From Pectobacterium atrosepticum (GTDB lineage Bacteria; Pseudomonadota; Gammaproteobacteria; Enterobacterales; Enterobacteriaceae): a DNA stretch of 64,000 bases. Made by a program: the position numbers and the translations under genes. This document shows positions 51,578 to 64,000 of this stretch, piece by piece. Positions within the stretch are counted from its first letter, which is position 1. Each line of letters starts with the position of its first letter. The DNA is taken from positions 4,092,001 through 4,156,000 of the forward strand of contig CP036163.1 of NCBI GenBank assembly GCA_019056595.1. Reading direction: 5' to 3'. The notes under the pieces are model-generated. The model saw nothing but the letters and a program-made list of their open reading frames with translations. It was not told the DNA's origin and made no database searches.

Positions 51578-54500
51578 TTAGTGAGCTGTTGTATCGTCCA
51601 CTTTCTTGCTGAAACGACGGCGGACAACAACGAAGAACACCGGAACGAAGAAGATAGCCAGCACGGTTGCCGTAATCATCCCGCCCATTACGCCAGTACC
51701 AACGGCGTTCTGTGCACCGGAACCCGCACCACTACTAATTACCAGCGGCATTACACCGAGGATAAAGGCCAGTGATGTCATCAGGATTGGACGCAAACGC
51801 ATACGAACAGCATCCAGCGTTGCTTCAATCAGTCCTTTCCCTTCTTTTTCCATCAGATCTTTAGCAAATTCGACGATCAATATGGCGTTCTTCGCCGATA
51901 GCCCTATGGTTGTTAGCAGGCCCACCTTAAAGTAAACGTCATTTTCAAGACCCGTCATATTCGCTGCAATCAATGCACCGATGATCCCCAATGGAACAAC
52001 CAGCATGACGGAGAACGGAATTGACCAGCTCTCATAAAGCGCCGCCAGACACAGGAACACGACAATCAATGAAATGGCATAGATTGCAGGAGCCTGGTTG
52101 CCTGATAACCGCTCTTGATAGGACATTCCCGTCCATTGGTAGCCGATACCTTGCGGTAATTTGGTGACGAACTCTTCCATCAACGCCATGGCGTCACCGG
52201 AACTCTTACCTGGAGCCGCTTCGCCCTGTATTTGCATGGATGGCTGGCCGTTATAACGCTCCAGACGCGGTGAACCGTATTCCCAGTGACTCTGCGTGAA
52301 GGCGGAGAATGGCACCATCTGTCCGTTACTACCGCGGATGTACCAGTTTTTGATGTCATCTGGCAGCATACGGAAAGGCGCGTCGGCCTGAACGTAAACT
52401 TTCTTCACGCGACCGCGATCGATAAAGTCATTCACATAAGAACCACCCAGCGTTGTTGCCAACGTTGAGCTGATATCTGACAGTGACACGCCAAGCGCTT
52501 GTGCTTTTTCCTGATCGATATCAAGACGGAATTGCGGTGTATCTTCCATCCCGTTCGGACGAACTTGCACCAGCGTATCAGGGCGTTGTGCTGCCATGCC
52601 CAGTAACTGATTACGTGCTTCCGTCAGTTTTGCGTGCCCAAGGTTAGCTTGGTCAATCAACTGGAAGTCGAAACCTGTTGCAGTACCCAGTTCGATAATC
52701 GCAGGAAGGTTGACTGCGAAAACCATAGCTTCTTTATACTGGCTAAAGGCCGCGTTTGCTCGGCCTGCAATCGCCATAACTTTATTTTCTGCGCCGCTTC
52801 GTTCACTCCAGTCATTCAAGCTGGCGAAAGCCAAACCGGCATTCTGCCCACGACCAGAGAACCCGAAGCCCGTCACGGTAAACACAGACTTAACGTTACC
52901 TTTCTCATTGTCGAGATAGTATTGCGTCATTCTGTCCATGATTTTCTGGGTGTTTTCCTGCGTTGCACCTGAAGGTAACTGAACAATGTTCAGGAGAACC
53001 CCCTGGTCTTCGTCCGGCAGGAAAGACGTTGGCAAACGTAAGAACAACAGTGCCAGACCCACAACTATCAACAGATAGATGACCAGATAACGGCCAGTGC
53101 TGCGCAGGATATTCGCCACGCTGTCGGTGTAGTGCTGCGTGCTCTTCTCAAACAGCCGGTTGAACCAGCCGAAGAAGCCTTTTTTCTCACCATGATCGCC
53201 TTTGGCGATGGGTTTCAGCAGTGTTGCACAAAGTGCTGGTGTCAAAATCAACGCAACCAGAACCGACAGCACCATCGCCGAAACGATTGTGATGGAGAAC
53301 TGGCGGTAGATTGCCCCTGTTGAACCACCGGTAAACGCCATCGGGACGAATACGGCGGACAGCACCAGTGCAATACCGACCAACGCGCCTTGGATCTGCT
53401 CCATGGATCGTTTGGTTGCTTCTTTAGGCGGCAGACCTTCTTCCGCCATTACTCGTTCCACGTTTTCCACGACGACGATGGCGTCATCCACCAGAAGCCC
53501 GATGGCGAGAACCATCGCGAACATCGTCAAGGTGTTTATGGAATAACCAAACGCGGAGAGGATAGCAAATGTCCCCAGCAAGACGACCGGCACCGCGATT
53601 GTTGGGATCAGCGTGGCACGGAAGTTCTGCAGGAACAGGTACATCACCAGGAATACCAGTACGATAGCTTCCACCAGCGTTTTCACTACTTCGTTGATCG
53701 AGATCTTAACGAAGGGCGTTGTATCGTACGGGTAAACGACTTTCAGGCCTGAAGGAAAGAACTCTTCCGCTTTGGTCAGTGCATCTTTTACTGCGTTTGC
53801 CGTATCCAGCGCGTTCGCACCTGTTGCCAATTTGATACCGATACCGGCAGCGGGTTTCCCATTGAAACGAGCTATAACGTCGTAGCCTTCTGCGCCCAAC
53901 TCAACGCGTGCGACATCTTTAAGGCGAACCTGAGACCCATCGGCGTTGACCTTCAGCAGTATTTTAGAAAACTCCTCTGCTGAATTCAGACGGGTCTGCG
54001 CAATGATCGAGGCGTTCAACTGCTGGCCGGGAACCGGTGGAGCGCCCCCCAATTGTCCTGCGGCGATCTGGTTGTTTTGAACACGGATTGCTGCGCTGAC
54101 GTCACCTGAAGTTAACTGATAGTTGTTCAGCTTGTTCGGATCTAGCCAGATACGCATGGCGTACTGGGAGCCAAATAGCTGCGCGTCGCCTACGCCGGAT
54201 GTACGACTGATAGGGTCTTTAACGTTAGCGGCCACGTAGTCAGCGATATCTTCCTGTGACATTTTACCGTCTTCACTAATGAAGGCGGCAACCATAAGGA
54301 AGCTGCTACTTGATTTCTGAACGTTCACCCCTTGCTGCTGTACTTCCTGCGGCAGCAACGGCATGGCCAGTTGCAGCTTGTTCTGCACCTGAACCTGCGC
54401 GATGTCCGGATCGGTACTGGCCTCAAAGGTCAGCGTAATCTGGACCGTACCTGAGGAGTCACTGCTTGATGACATGTACATCAGGTTATCGATACCGTTC

Positions 54501-54706
54501 ATATTCTGTTCGATAACCTGCGTAACAGAGTCTTGCAGTGTTGATGCATCGGCCCCAGGATAGTTTGCTGTTATTTCAATCGCGGGTGGCGCGATTGTTG
54601 GGTACTGGGCAATGGGTAATTTAACAATTGCCAGCAACCCCGTCAGCATCACCATGATGGCGAGTACCCATGCAAAAATGGGTCGATCTATAAAAAACTT
54701 AGCCAT
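51578..54706 (-). CDS. acrB: Multidrug efflux RND transporter AcrB
   Basis: 1042 residues. The trimeric proton antiporter captures drugs, bile salts and, in plant-associated bacteria, plant phenolics, and passes them through AcrA to TolC. It has twelve spans; the proton-relay Asp pair is in [18 protein letters not shown] near 407-408 and the partner Lys in [16 protein letters not shown] near 940. The N-terminus [17 protein letters not shown] is typical. The C-terminus is a few residues shorter than in E. coli. It lies 28 bp after acrA. Confidence 0.97.
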   Translation of the reverse strand: MAKFFIDRPIFAWVLAIMVMLTGLLAIVKLPIAQYPTIAPPAIEITANYPGADASTLQDSVTQVIEQNMNGIDNLMYMSSSSDSSGTVQITLTFEASTDPDIAQVQVQNKLQLAMPLLPQEVQQQGVNVQKSSSSFLMVAAFISEDGKMSQEDIADYVAANVKDPISRTSGVGDAQLFGSQYAMRIWLDPNKLNNYQLTSGDVSAAIRVQNNQIAAGQLGGAPPVPGQQLNASIIAQTRLNSAEEFSKILLKVNADGSQVRLKDVARVELGAEGYDVIARFNGKPAAGIGIKLATGANALDTANAVKDALTKAEEFFPSGLKVVYPYDTTPFVKISINEVVKTLVEAIVLVFLVMYLFLQNFRATLIPTIAVPVVLLGTFAILSAFGYSINTLTMFAMVLAIGLLVDDAIVVVENVERVMAEEGLPPKEATKRSMEQIQGALVGIALVLSAVFVPMAFTGGSTGAIYRQFSITIVSAMVLSVLVALILTPALCATLLKPIAKGDHGEKKGFFGWFNRLFEKSTQHYTDSVANILRSTGRYLVIYLLIVVGLALLFLRLPTSFLPDEDQGVLLNIVQLPSGATQENTQKIMDRMTQYYLDNEKGNVKSVFTVTGFGFSGRGQNAGLAFASLNDWSERSGAENKVMAIAGRANAAFSQYKEAMVFAVNLPAIIELGTATGFDFQLIDQANLGHAKLTEARNQLLGMAAQRPDTLVQVRPNGMEDTPQFRLDIDQEKAQALGVSLSDISSTLATTLGGSYVNDFIDRGRVKKVYVQADAPFRMLPDDIKNWYIRGSNGQMVPFSAFTQSHWEYGSPRLERYNGQPSMQIQGEAAPGKSSGDAMALMEEFVTKLPQGIGYQWTGMSYQERLSGNQAPAIYAISLIVVFLCLAALYESWSIPFSVMLVVPLGIIGALIAANMTGLENDVYFKVGLLTTIGLSAKNAILIVEFAKDLMEKEGKGLIEATLDAVRMRLRPILMTSLAFILGVMPLVISSGAGSGAQNAVGTGVMGGMITATVLAIFFVPVFFVVVRRRFSKKVDDTTAH

Positions 54707-54734
54707 GAATTGTACCGGCTCCTGTTAGAACGTC

Positions 54735-55928
54735 TTAAGACTTCGCGGGTTCTGCTGACGCTTGCGGCGCCTGCTGATTTTCTGGAGCGACTTCTTTAGC
54801 TTTCACCTGCGCACCGGGTCTGATTTTTTGCAGACCAGTGAGGATAACGCGATCGCCCGCTTTCAAGCCTTCGGCAACCAACCATTTGTCACCGATTGCT
54901 TTACTGGTTTTAAGCGTGCGAGGTTCCACTTTATCGCCTTCCCCAACAACCATCGCTGTGGCCTGACCACGCGGATCGCGGGTTATACCTTGTTGAGGAA
55001 CTAACAAAGCCGTTGGGTTAACACCGGAATCGAGGCGAGCTCGTACAAACATTCCGGGGAGCAGGTTATGCTGTGGGTTTGGGAAAATAGCGCGCAGCGT
55101 GATGGAGCCCGTGGTTTCATCTACCGTTACATCAGAGAATTCCAATGTACCCGCTTCGGTATATTCGGTACCGTTTTCCAACAGCAGGCGAACATTCGCT
55201 TTGCCTTCATTTTGTTTCAGCGTGCCGTTTTCCAGCTCTCTCTTCAGTTGCAGGAAATCATTACTGGACTGCGTGACATCCACATAGATTGGATCAAGCT
55301 GCTGTAAGGTCGTTAATGCCGTTGCTTGGCTGGTGCCCACCAATGCGCCTTCCGTTACCGTGGATTTACCCACGCGGCCTTCGATTGGTGCATTAACTTT
55401 GGTGTAAGCCAGATTGATTTGCGCAGTGTCAACCGTCGCTTTAGCAGCCTGAACCGCTGCATCAGCCTGACGAGAGGTGGCAACTGCCTGATCGTAATCC
55501 TGCTTGCTGACGTAGTTGGTGCCCAGCAGCGGTTTATAGCGGTTAACCGTCAGGCGGGCAATTTCTGCCTGAGCCTGTGCCTGAGCAAGTGAGCCTTTGG
55601 CGCTATTATAGTTTGCCTGATATGTCGCCGGATCGATCTGATACAGCGATGCACCAGCTTTAACGTCGGAACCTTCAACGAAGTTGCGTTTGAGGATAAT
55701 ACCGCCAACCTGTGGGCGAACCTCTGCAATACGGTAAGCACTTGTACGGCCCGGCAGCTCGGTCATAACATTCAGTGCTTCCGTTTTCAACGTAACAATA
55801 CCCACTTCAGGCATCTGCTGCTGTGCGCCACCTTGCTGATTGTTGCCGTCATCACATCCCGCAAGCATTAAGCCGCCAGAAAGCATCAGAACTGCCGCCA
55901 GAGGCGTTAGCCCTCTGTTTTTGTTCAT
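54735..55928 (-). CDS. acrA: Efflux periplasmic adaptor AcrA
   Basis: 397 residues. A lipoprotein signal ends at LAG-C with Cys25, followed by Asp-Asp, the inner-membrane retention signal. Membrane-fusion layout: beta-barrel and lipoyl segment (VRPQVGGIILKRNFVEGSDVKAG near 67), an alpha-hairpin at about 100-170 for TolC contact, then the second lipoyl half (VNAPIEGRVGKSTVTEGALV). It heads acrAB and is divergent from acrR. Confidence 0.96.
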   Translation of the reverse strand: MNKNRGLTPLAAVLMLSGGLMLAGCDDGNNQQGGAQQQMPEVGIVTLKTEALNVMTELPGRTSAYRIAEVRPQVGGIILKRNFVEGSDVKAGASLYQIDPATYQANYNSAKGSLAQAQAQAEIARLTVNRYKPLLGTNYVSKQDYDQAVATSRQADAAVQAAKATVDTAQINLAYTKVNAPIEGRVGKSTVTEGALVGTSQATALTTLQQLDPIYVDVTQSSNDFLQLKRELENGTLKQNEGKANVRLLLENGTEYTEAGTLEFSDVTVDETTGSITLRAIFPNPQHNLLPGMFVRARLDSGVNPTALLVPQQGITRDPRGQATAMVVGEGDKVEPRTLKTSKAIGDKWLVAEGLKAGDRVILTGLQKIRPGAQVKAKEVAPENQQAPQASAEPAKS

Positions 55929-56018
55929 AGATAAACCTCAAGTGTCCGATTTGAAATTGACCAATGGATCACAAGCTTAAAAACCCATTGCTGCTATAGT
56001 CTTATGTTCATGCTATGT

Positions 56019-56042
56019 TACATACATACTTGAATGTATGTA
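56019..56042. promoter_or_regulatory. AcrR operator between acrA and acrR
   Basis: TACATACATACTTGAATGTATGTA, a near-perfect 24-bp palindrome that differs from the E. coli AcrR operator only at a few central bases. It would control both acrAB and acrR. Confidence 0.92.
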
Positions 56043-56070
56043 AATCTCACTTTCCTTCAAATACAGCGAT

Positions 56071-56111
56071 ATGGCACGAAAAACCAAATTATCATGGCAC
56101 GAAAAACCAAA
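56071..56111 (+). repeat. 18-bp direct duplication containing the acrR start
   Basis: ATGGCACGAAAAACCAAA occurs at 56071-56088 and again at 56094-56111, 23 bp apart. The second copy starts acrR. The first is out of frame by two bases and opens a 28-codon reading frame ending at 56157. Confidence 0.9.
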
Positions 56112-56735
56112 AAACAGGCTCAGGAAACTCGGCAACAGATACTGGATACTGCGTTAAGAGTGTTCTCTGAGCATGGTGTGTCTGCGACTTCATTGTCTGA
56201 TATTGCGACTGCTGCTGGTGTGACCCGCGGTGCTATTTATTGGCATTTTAAGAACAAAGCCGAAATTTTTGATGAAATCTGGGCTCTGGCAGAGTCAAAA
56301 ATCAGTGAGTTTGAAATAGAGTATCAGACAAAATTCCCTGATAATCCACTCCGTGTGATGCGTGAATTATTGATTTATATGCTGCGTTTAACCGTTAGCG
56401 ACACTCACTGGCGTTCCATTATGGAGATCGTTTTTCACAAATGTGAGTTTGTCGGTGAAATGCTGCAATCGTATAATGCACGAAAAGAGCTTTATCTTTC
56501 CTGCTATGTGGATATCGAAGAAAACCTGATTGAGTGCATTCGTATGGGGATGTTGCCGACGGACATTCATCCCCGTCGGGCAGCGATTGCGCTGCGTGCC
56601 TATTTCTCCGGTGTGATGGAGAACTGGTTATTTATGCCGGAAAGTTTCGATCTCGATCAGGAAGCCCCGGCGCTGGTAGATGCCTTTATCGACATGTTGC
56701 ATTTTAGCCCTGCGCTGCGTAAACCTGCTGAGTAA
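56094..56735 (+). CDS. acrR: TetR-family repressor AcrR
   Basis: 213 residues from ATG 56094 (MARKTKKQAQETRQQILDTAL), two fewer than E. coli. The TetR helix-turn-helix covers about 27-55 (ATSLSDIATAAGVTRGAIYWHFKNKAEIF); the rest is the ligand-binding domain that senses drugs. It represses acrAB. An upstream in-frame ATG at 56034 lies inside the operator and would add 20 residues unlike the family. A copied start at 56071 is out of frame. Shine-Dalgarno signals are weak before all three. mscK, which follows acrR in E. coli, is absent. Confidence 0.93.
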   Translation: MARKTKKQAQETRQQILDTALRVFSEHGVSATSLSDIATAAGVTRGAIYWHFKNKAEIFDEIWALAESKISEFEIEYQTKFPDNPLRVMRELLIYMLRLTVSDTHWRSIMEIVFHKCEFVGEMLQSYNARKELYLSCYVDIEENLIECIRMGMLPTDIHPRRAAIALRAYFSGVMENWLFMPESFDLDQEAPALVDAFIDMLHFSPALRKPAE

Positions 56736-56789
56736 GTAGTGGTTCATCCGCGTTAACACCTCTTACCTTTAAGTGCAGAGCTATTCGCT

Positions 56790-56960
56790 TTAAGAGGAAG
56801 ATTTAGCGTCATTTTTTTCTTGCGAGAGCTTTTTCTCAAAATCGGCCTGTACCATTGCCAGTGCGGCGAGTGCGATACGGGGTTCGATTTGGTTTTCTTC
56901 CAGCAGCATAATCAAATCGACCGCCAGCTTGACTTCGGGTGGCGCGTTTTCAAGTGACAT
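56790..56960 (-). CDS. rsmS: Pleiotropic regulatory protein RsmS (YbaM)
   Basis: 56 residues, starting at the ATG at 56960: [20 protein letters not shown], then [20 protein letters not shown] and a charged tail. It matches the E. coli YbaM family. In Pectobacterium the homologue RsmS was described as a pleiotropic regulator of exoenzymes, secondary metabolites and virulence; how it works is not clear. There is no DNA-binding motif. It lies 37 bp downstream of priC, in the same direction. Confidence 0.85.
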   Translation of the reverse strand: MSLENAPPEVKLAVDLIMLLEENQIEPRIALAALAMVQADFEKKLSQEKNDAKSSS

Positions 56961-56997
56961 GAGTCATTTCCTCTTCTTTCTCGGCGAAGCCGCCGCG

Positions 56998-57534
56998 CTA
57001 CAGTCCTTGTTCCCGGCGTTCAATCTGACGTTCTAAGCGTGATAGAGCCTGACGGCAGCGTGACAACCGTCCTTCCAGCGCGGCCAACTCTTTTTGCAGC
57101 CGCTGTTGCTCGCTGAAAAGCGTCTGTGTAATGAGCAGACTTTCTCTATCCTGAATCATGGAAAGCAAACGGCGCTCATAATCCTGATGCTCCGCCAGTT
57201 TGTGATACACATCTTCCTGCGGTGGTGCGGCATTTTGCTCCTGCCTGCGCAATGATTGTGTCGCCAGTTCACGTTGCAGAGCGGCTATCTGGCTAACCAG
57301 TTTTTCAGCTAGAAACGCCACGCGATCGGTGCGCTGTTCGGCAACCAGCTGTTTTATTGCGCGCAGGTTTTGTTCAACTTCGGCGCGATAATCACGTAGC
57401 CGAGTGCCGTAACTGCTAAAAAGCTGACGATCAAAGCGCGATTGCGGTACAGCTTTATCCGCCAGCGGTTCAAGCTGTTTCGCCAGCGTGTTAATTTGTT
57501 GTTCAAGTGCCAACAGCAATTGATGCGTGTTCAC
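56998..57534 (-). CDS. priC: Primosomal replication protein PriC (N'')
   Basis: 178 residues, mostly helical and rich in Arg, Gln and Leu. PriC restarts stalled forks by loading DnaB at gapped forks. Family landmarks are SRFDRQLFSSYGTRLRDY near residue 32, VAFLAEKLVSQIAALQREL near 71 and HQDYERRLLSMIQDRE near 118. It is followed by rsmS, an order also seen in E. coli. Confidence 0.93.
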   Translation of the reverse strand: MNTHQLLLALEQQINTLAKQLEPLADKAVPQSRFDRQLFSSYGTRLRDYRAEVEQNLRAIKQLVAEQRTDRVAFLAEKLVSQIAALQRELATQSLRRQEQNAAPPQEDVYHKLAEHQDYERRLLSMIQDRESLLITQTLFSEQQRLQKELAALEGRLSRCRQALSRLERQIERREQGL

Positions 57535-57723
57535 TTTTTTCCCTTACGGTAAGGCTGATAATTCAGCGGGCCGACGTTGTGTAGTATGTCAGCGTGATTG
57601 ATCTACGTCGCCTTATGTATTGCATGAGGATATCTTAATTAATCCATCGGGCAAGGTGGTGATAAAGTGTGATGGACATTGTAGACAAAACATATTGGTA
57701 GTGAACAAAGCGTAAAGGTGAAT

Positions 57724-58119
57724 ATGTATCGCGTGTTGCTGATTATACTGGGGTGGATTTCTGTTGTGCTGGCAACGTTGGGTGTCGTATTGCCTTTATT
57801 ACCGACCACACCTTTCTTGTTACTGGCCGCTTGGTGTTTTGCCCGCTCCTCCCCGCGTTTCCATAACTGGTTACTGCACCGCTCTTGGTTTGGCAGCTAT
57901 CTGCGCCATTGGCAGCAACATCGGGCGTTGCCGCCAGGAGCAAAGTGGAAGGCTGTCACCATGATTCTGCTGACGTTTGCGCTTTCGCTCTGGTTAGTCA
58001 AGCTGGTTTGGGTCAGGATCTTGCTGTTGGTCATTTTAACTATTTTGCTGACCTTCATGCTTCGTTTACCCGTGGTTGATCCAGAACAACAAACGCAGGG
58101 CGCGGATCCGAAAAGATAG
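57724..58119 (+). CDS. ybaN: Inner-membrane protein YbaN, DUF454 family
   Basis: 131 residues from ATG 57724, which sits 8 bases after AAAGGTG; a GTG six bases upstream is also in frame. It has an N-terminal span, the DUF454 signature VLPLLPTTPFLLLAAWCFARSSPRFHNWLL and SWFGSYLRHWQQH, then two more spans. The function is unknown. It stands alone, divergent from priC and upstream of apt. Confidence 0.88.
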   Translation: MYRVLLIILGWISVVLATLGVVLPLLPTTPFLLLAAWCFARSSPRFHNWLLHRSWFGSYLRHWQQHRALPPGAKWKAVTMILLTFALSLWLVKLVWVRILLLVILTILLTFMLRLPVVDPEQQTQGADPKR

Positions 58120-58333
58120 CGCAAACGGCGGTCTCCGTGACGGGCAGACAAAAAATATCCACCTAGAGTGCGGATGGTTGCATTTATCCGTCACTTTGAC
58201 TAGATTTGAGCGTTTTCGTGCACGGGTCGCCATTTTCCTCTTTGTCATAATGCTTATTCATCACATCATGCGATGATGAAAGCCTTGTGGCGACCGGCAT
58301 TTGTATGTTCAGAACGTTTTATCAGGCACAACT

Positions 58334-58891
58334 ATGACGACCGTAACAGCGCAGCAGCAGGCAGAATTAATTAAAAACAGTATCAAAAGCATCCCCGATT
58401 ATCCGAAGCCGGGCATACTGTTCCGTGATGTCACCAGCCTGCTGGAAGATCCTGTGGCCTATGCGGCCAGTATTGACATGCTGGCGAACCGTTATCGCAA
58501 CACCGGTGTGACGAAGGTTGTCGGCACCGAAGCGCGTGGTTTTCTGTTTGGCGCCCCTGTTGCGCTGGCGCTGGGTGTGGGTTTTGTTCCCGTGCGTAAA
58601 CCGGGCAAACTGCCGCGTCCAACGATCAGTGAAAGCTATGAACTGGAGTACGGTTCAGATACGTTGGAAATTCATGCGGATGCGATCTCTGCTGGCGATA
58701 ATGTGCTGGTGATCGACGATCTGCTGGCAACGGGCGGTACGCTTGAAGCCACGGTGAAATTGATCCGTCGTCTGGGTGGCACGGTAAACGATGCCGCTTT
58801 TATCATTAACCTGTTCGATCTGGGTGGCGAGCAACGCCTGACTGAGATGGGTGTAACCTGCTATAGCTTGGTTGACTTCCCCGGACATTAA
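58334..58891 (+). CDS. apt: Adenine phosphoribosyltransferase
   Basis: 185 residues from ATG 58334 ([20 protein letters not shown]). It joins adenine and PRPP to give AMP in purine salvage. The PRPP-binding motif [13 protein letters not shown] is at about 124-136, and the family segments [18 protein letters not shown] and [12 protein letters not shown] are present. It precedes dnaX by 74 bp, as in E. coli, and is probably co-transcribed with dnaX-ybaB-recR. Confidence 0.96.
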   Translation: MTTVTAQQQAELIKNSIKSIPDYPKPGILFRDVTSLLEDPVAYAASIDMLANRYRNTGVTKVVGTEARGFLFGAPVALALGVGFVPVRKPGKLPRPTISESYELEYGSDTLEIHADAISAGDNVLVIDDLLATGGTLEATVKLIRRLGGTVNDAAFIINLFDLGGEQRLTEMGVTCYSLVDFPGH

Positions 58892-58965
58892 TCATAACAG
58901 TCTCGCCGATAGCGGCGTGGCTGTGTTAGCATGATTGCCTCAATAACTCGACTGTTGCGGTATTG

Positions 58966-61410
<2,445 letters not shown>

Positions 61411-61411
<1 letters not shown>

Positions 61412-62016
61412 TGCAGACCAGCCCGCTTCTTGAATCATTGATGGAAGCGCTGCGCTGCCTGCCGGGCGTTGGGCCCAGGTCGGCGCAGCGTATGGCGTTT
61501 CAACTACTGCAACGTAACCGCAGCGGTGGTATGCGTTTGGCGCAGGCGTTGACGCAAGCCATGTCCGAAATCGGGCACTGTAGCGATTGCCGGACATTCA
61601 CCGAGCAGGACGTTTGTGCGATTTGCTCGAATCCACGCCGCCAGCAAAATGGGCTGGTTTGCGTTGTAGAAAGCCCGGCTGATATTCATGCCATTGAACA
61701 GACGGGGCAGTTTGCTGGTCGTTACTTTGTGCTAATGGGGCATTTGTCGCCGCTTGATGGCATTGGCCCAGACGATATTGGTTTGGGGCGATTAGAAGAG
61801 CGCCTGCAAGTGGAATCGTTCAACGAAGTGATTCTGGCTACTAACCCGACGGTAGAAGGCGATGCTACAGCGAATTATATCGCTGAGCTCTGTGCGCAAC
61901 ACGGCGTGATGGCCAGCCGCATTGCACACGGCGTTCCCGTTGGCGGTGAGCTGGAAATGGTCGATGGCACGACGCTCTCTCATTCGCTCGCGGGTCGTCA
62001 GCCCTTCCGGTTTTAA
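61411..62016 (+). CDS. recR: Recombination protein RecR
   Basis: 201 residues. RecR with RecF and RecO loads RecA at gaps. Order: helix-hairpin-helix ([17 protein letters not shown] near 17-33), the four-Cys zinc finger [16 protein letters not shown] near 57-72, and the Toprim domain ([22 protein letters not shown], then GRLEERLQ and [15 protein letters not shown]). It is translationally coupled to ybaB. Confidence 0.97.
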
Positions 62017-62185
62017 TCTGTCGGCTGCCAGTCGCATCATCTGGTAGCCGCAGTCATCTTTTCTTCCCCCACGATTTTCTTGATCCGCTGAAATTTACCC
62101 CTTGAAATCACCTTGGTTTATCCCCATTTGCTACTTATCGTCAGTTTAATCAGCCTGAATAATATTAGGATTGAGGTAAGCAACA

Positions 62186-64000
62186 ATGAGTATGAAAGGC
62201 CAAGAAACTCGCGGGTTCCAGTCCGAAGTTAAGCAACTACTGCATTTGATGATCCATTCGCTTTACTCCAATAAAGAAATTTTTCTGCGTGAATTGATCT
62301 CCAACGCCTCTGATGCAGCAGACAAGCTACGTTTCCGTGCGCTGTCCACACCAGAACTGTATGCGGGTGATGGCGACCTGCGCGTGCGCGTGTCTACGGA
62401 TAAAGAAAAACGTACTCTGACGATTTCTGACAACGGTATCGGCATGAGCCGTGACGAAGTGATTGATAATCTGGGTACTATTGCAAAATCCGGCACTAAA
62501 TCCTTTCTGGAATCCATGGGTTCCGATCAGGTTAAAGATAGCCAACTGATTGGTCAGTTCGGTGTGGGTTTCTACTCTGCCTTCATCGTGGCGGATAAAG
62601 TGACCGTGCGTACCCGTGCCGCGGGCGCGAATGCCGATCAGGGCGTGTATTGGGAATCTGCCGGTGAAGGCGATTATACCATTGCTGACATCACTAAAGA
62701 CGATCGCGGAACGGAAATCACTCTGCATCTGCGTGAAGGCGAAGACGAGTTTCTGGATGACTGGCGTGTGCGTTCCGTCATCAGCAAATACTCTGACCAT
62801 ATCGCGCTGCCGGTAGAAATCGAATCCCAGACAGAAAGCGAAGAAGAAGGTGGTGAGTCCACTGTTAGTTGGGAAAAAATTAACAAGGCACAAGCCCTGT
62901 GGACGCGCAGTAAATCTGAAGTCAGCGATGATGAGTACAACGAATTTTATAAGCACATCTCCCATGACTTTACCGATCCGCTGAGCTGGAGCCACAACCG
63001 TGTAGAAGGCAAGCAGGAGTACACCAGCCTGCTCTACATTCCTGCACATGCACCGTGGGATATGTGGAATCGCGATCATAAACACGGTCTAAAATTGTAT
63101 GTTCAGCGTGTCTTCATTATGGATGATGCTGAACAGTTCATGCCGAATTACCTGCGTTTTGTTCGTGGCCTGATTGATTCCAACGATTTGCCGTTGAACG
63201 TTTCCCGTGAGATTTTGCAGGACAGCCGTGTGACGCAGAATTTGCGTAATGCGCTGACCAAACGTGTGCTGCAAATGCTGGACAAACTGGCGAAAGACGA
63301 CGCGGAAAAATATCAAACGTTCTGGCAACAGTTCGGTCTGGTGCTGAAAGAAGGTCCGGCGGAAGACGGTAGCAACCGGGAAGCGATCGCGAAACTGCTG
63401 CGCTTTGCCACCACGCAATCTGATAGTTCAGCGCAGACGGTGTCGCTGGAAGATTACGTTAGTCGCATGGTGGAAGGTCAGGACAAGATCTACTACATCA
63501 CTGCAGACAGCTATGCGGCAGCGAAGAGCAGCCCACACCTGGAGCTGTTCCGTAAGAAAGGCATTGAGGTATTGTTGTTGTCCGAGCGTATTGACGAATG
63601 GATGATGAGCTACCTGACCGAGTTTGACGGTAAATCCTTCCAGTCTGTTAGCAAAGCGGATGATACGTTGGACAAACTGGCTGATGAAGAAAACGATGCG
63701 CAGAAAGAAGCACAAAAAGCGCTGGAGCCGTTTGTCGAGCGTGTGAAAACGCTGCTGGGCGAACGCGTTAAAGACGTGCGTTTCACGTACCGTTTGACCG
63801 ATACGCCTGCAATTGTCGTGACGGATGCCGACGAGATGAGCACGCAGATGGCGAAACTGTTCGCCGCAGCGGGCCAACAAGCGCCGGAAGTGAAGTACAT
63901 TTTTGAACTGAACCCGGAGCACGCGTTAATTAAACGTGCAGCTGACGTTTCTGATGAGGCTGAATTTGGTGAGTGGGTTGAGCTGCTTCTGGATCAGGCT
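62186..64000 (+). CDS. htpG: Chaperone HtpG (Hsp90), 3' end missing
   Basis: 605 codons are seen before the window ends; roughly 20 more are expected. The bacterial Hsp90 is an ATP-driven dimeric chaperone. The GHKL ATPase is at the N-terminus: [15 protein letters not shown] with the catalytic Glu and Asn near 36-40, DNGIGM near 82 and [11 protein letters not shown] near 122. The middle domain with [17 protein letters not shown] follows. I start at ATG 62186, 9 bases after GAGG; the E. coli start corresponds to ATG 62192. The final residues seen are [10 protein letters not shown]. Confidence 0.96.
   Translation, partial: MSMKGQETRGFQSEVKQLLHLMIHSLYSNKEIFLRELISNASDAADKLRFRALSTPELYAGDGDLRVRVSTDKEKRTLTISDNGIGMSRDEVIDNLGTIAKSGTKSFLESMGSDQVKDSQLIGQFGVGFYSAFIVADKVTVRTRAAGANADQGVYWESAGEGDYTIADITKDDRGTEITLHLREGEDEFLDDWRVRSVISKYSDHIALPVEIESQTESEEEGGESTVSWEKINKAQALWTRSKSEVSDDEYNEFYKHISHDFTDPLSWSHNRVEGKQEYTSLLYIPAHAPWDMWNRDHKHGLKLYVQRVFIMDDAEQFMPNYLRFVRGLIDSNDLPLNVSREILQDSRVTQNLRNALTKRVLQMLDKLAKDDAEKYQTFWQQFGLVLKEGPAEDGSNREAIAKLLRFATTQSDSSAQTVSLEDYVSRMVEGQDKIYYITADSYAAAKSSPHLELFRKKGIEVLLLSERIDEWMMSYLTEFDGKSFQSVSKADDTLDKLADEENDAQKEAQKALEPFVERVKTLLGERVKDVRFTYRLTDTPAIVVTDADEMSTQMAKLFAAAGQQAPEVKYIFELNPEHALIKRAADVSDEAEFGEWVELLLDQA

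Noticed and set aside
62327-63085. 252-codon open frame antisense to htpG
   Set aside because: Shadow of htpG; no independent support.

Overview
The window looks like core chromosome of an enterobacterium of the Pectobacterium type (order Enterobacterales, family Pectobacteriaceae). Nearly every protein can be aligned by eye with its Escherichia coli counterpart. Gene order follows the E. coli acpH/queA to htpG block, minus several E. coli accessory genes: yajD, tsx, yajO, ybaE, cof, ybaA, ylaB, ylaC, maa and mscK have no counterpart here. Typical ERIC repeats, an rsmS gene and a cysteine-desulfhydrase-like gene beside a DecR-type regulator fit a soft-rot genus. The genus is an inference.

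Layout: 1-435 has the start of acpH and an enlarged ERIC. 433-6085 is queA-tgt-yajC-secD-secF (queuosine synthesis and protein export). 6110-6958 is the lipoprotein gene yajI, bracketed by two inverted ERICs. 7149-11360 is nrdR-ribD-ribH-nusB-thiL-pgpA. 11412-14452, on the minus strand, is xseB-ispA-dxs (isoprenoid precursors). Then come thiI, yajL/panE, yajQ and yajR. 19946-24746 is the cytochrome bo3 oxidase operon cyoABCDE. 25171-27296 is yajG-ampG.

27598-35151 holds bolA, tig, clpP, clpX, lon and hupB, a protein-quality-control block with visible heat-shock-type promoters. 35548-39223 holds ppiD, ybaV, fadM and queC. 39364-41239 is a divergent pair: a PLP-dependent cysteine-degrading enzyme candidate and its Lrp-family regulator. 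mdlAB (ABC exporter) and glnK-amtB follow; the latter has a sigma-54 promoter and an NtrC site. Next are tesB, ybaY, the alkyltransferase-like gene ybaZ, the 4.5S RNA gene ffs, tomB-hha, and the zinc-free ribosomal protein pair rpmE2-rpmJ2 under a Zur-like box. 51578-56735 is acrAB and its repressor acrR. The end carries rsmS, priC, ybaN, apt, dnaX with a complete programmed frameshift signal, ybaB, recR and htpG, which is cut by the window end.

I found no prophage, insertion sequence, CRISPR array, tRNA or rRNA, and no wholly new multigene system. The best leads are small-scale: an 18-bp duplication that copies the acrR start codon out of frame, the ERIC pair that supplies the yajI stop codon, an enlarged ERIC at acpH, perfect dyads in the nusB-thiL, xseB-thiI, yajG-ampG and mdlB-glnK gaps, and the cysteine-responsive gene pair.
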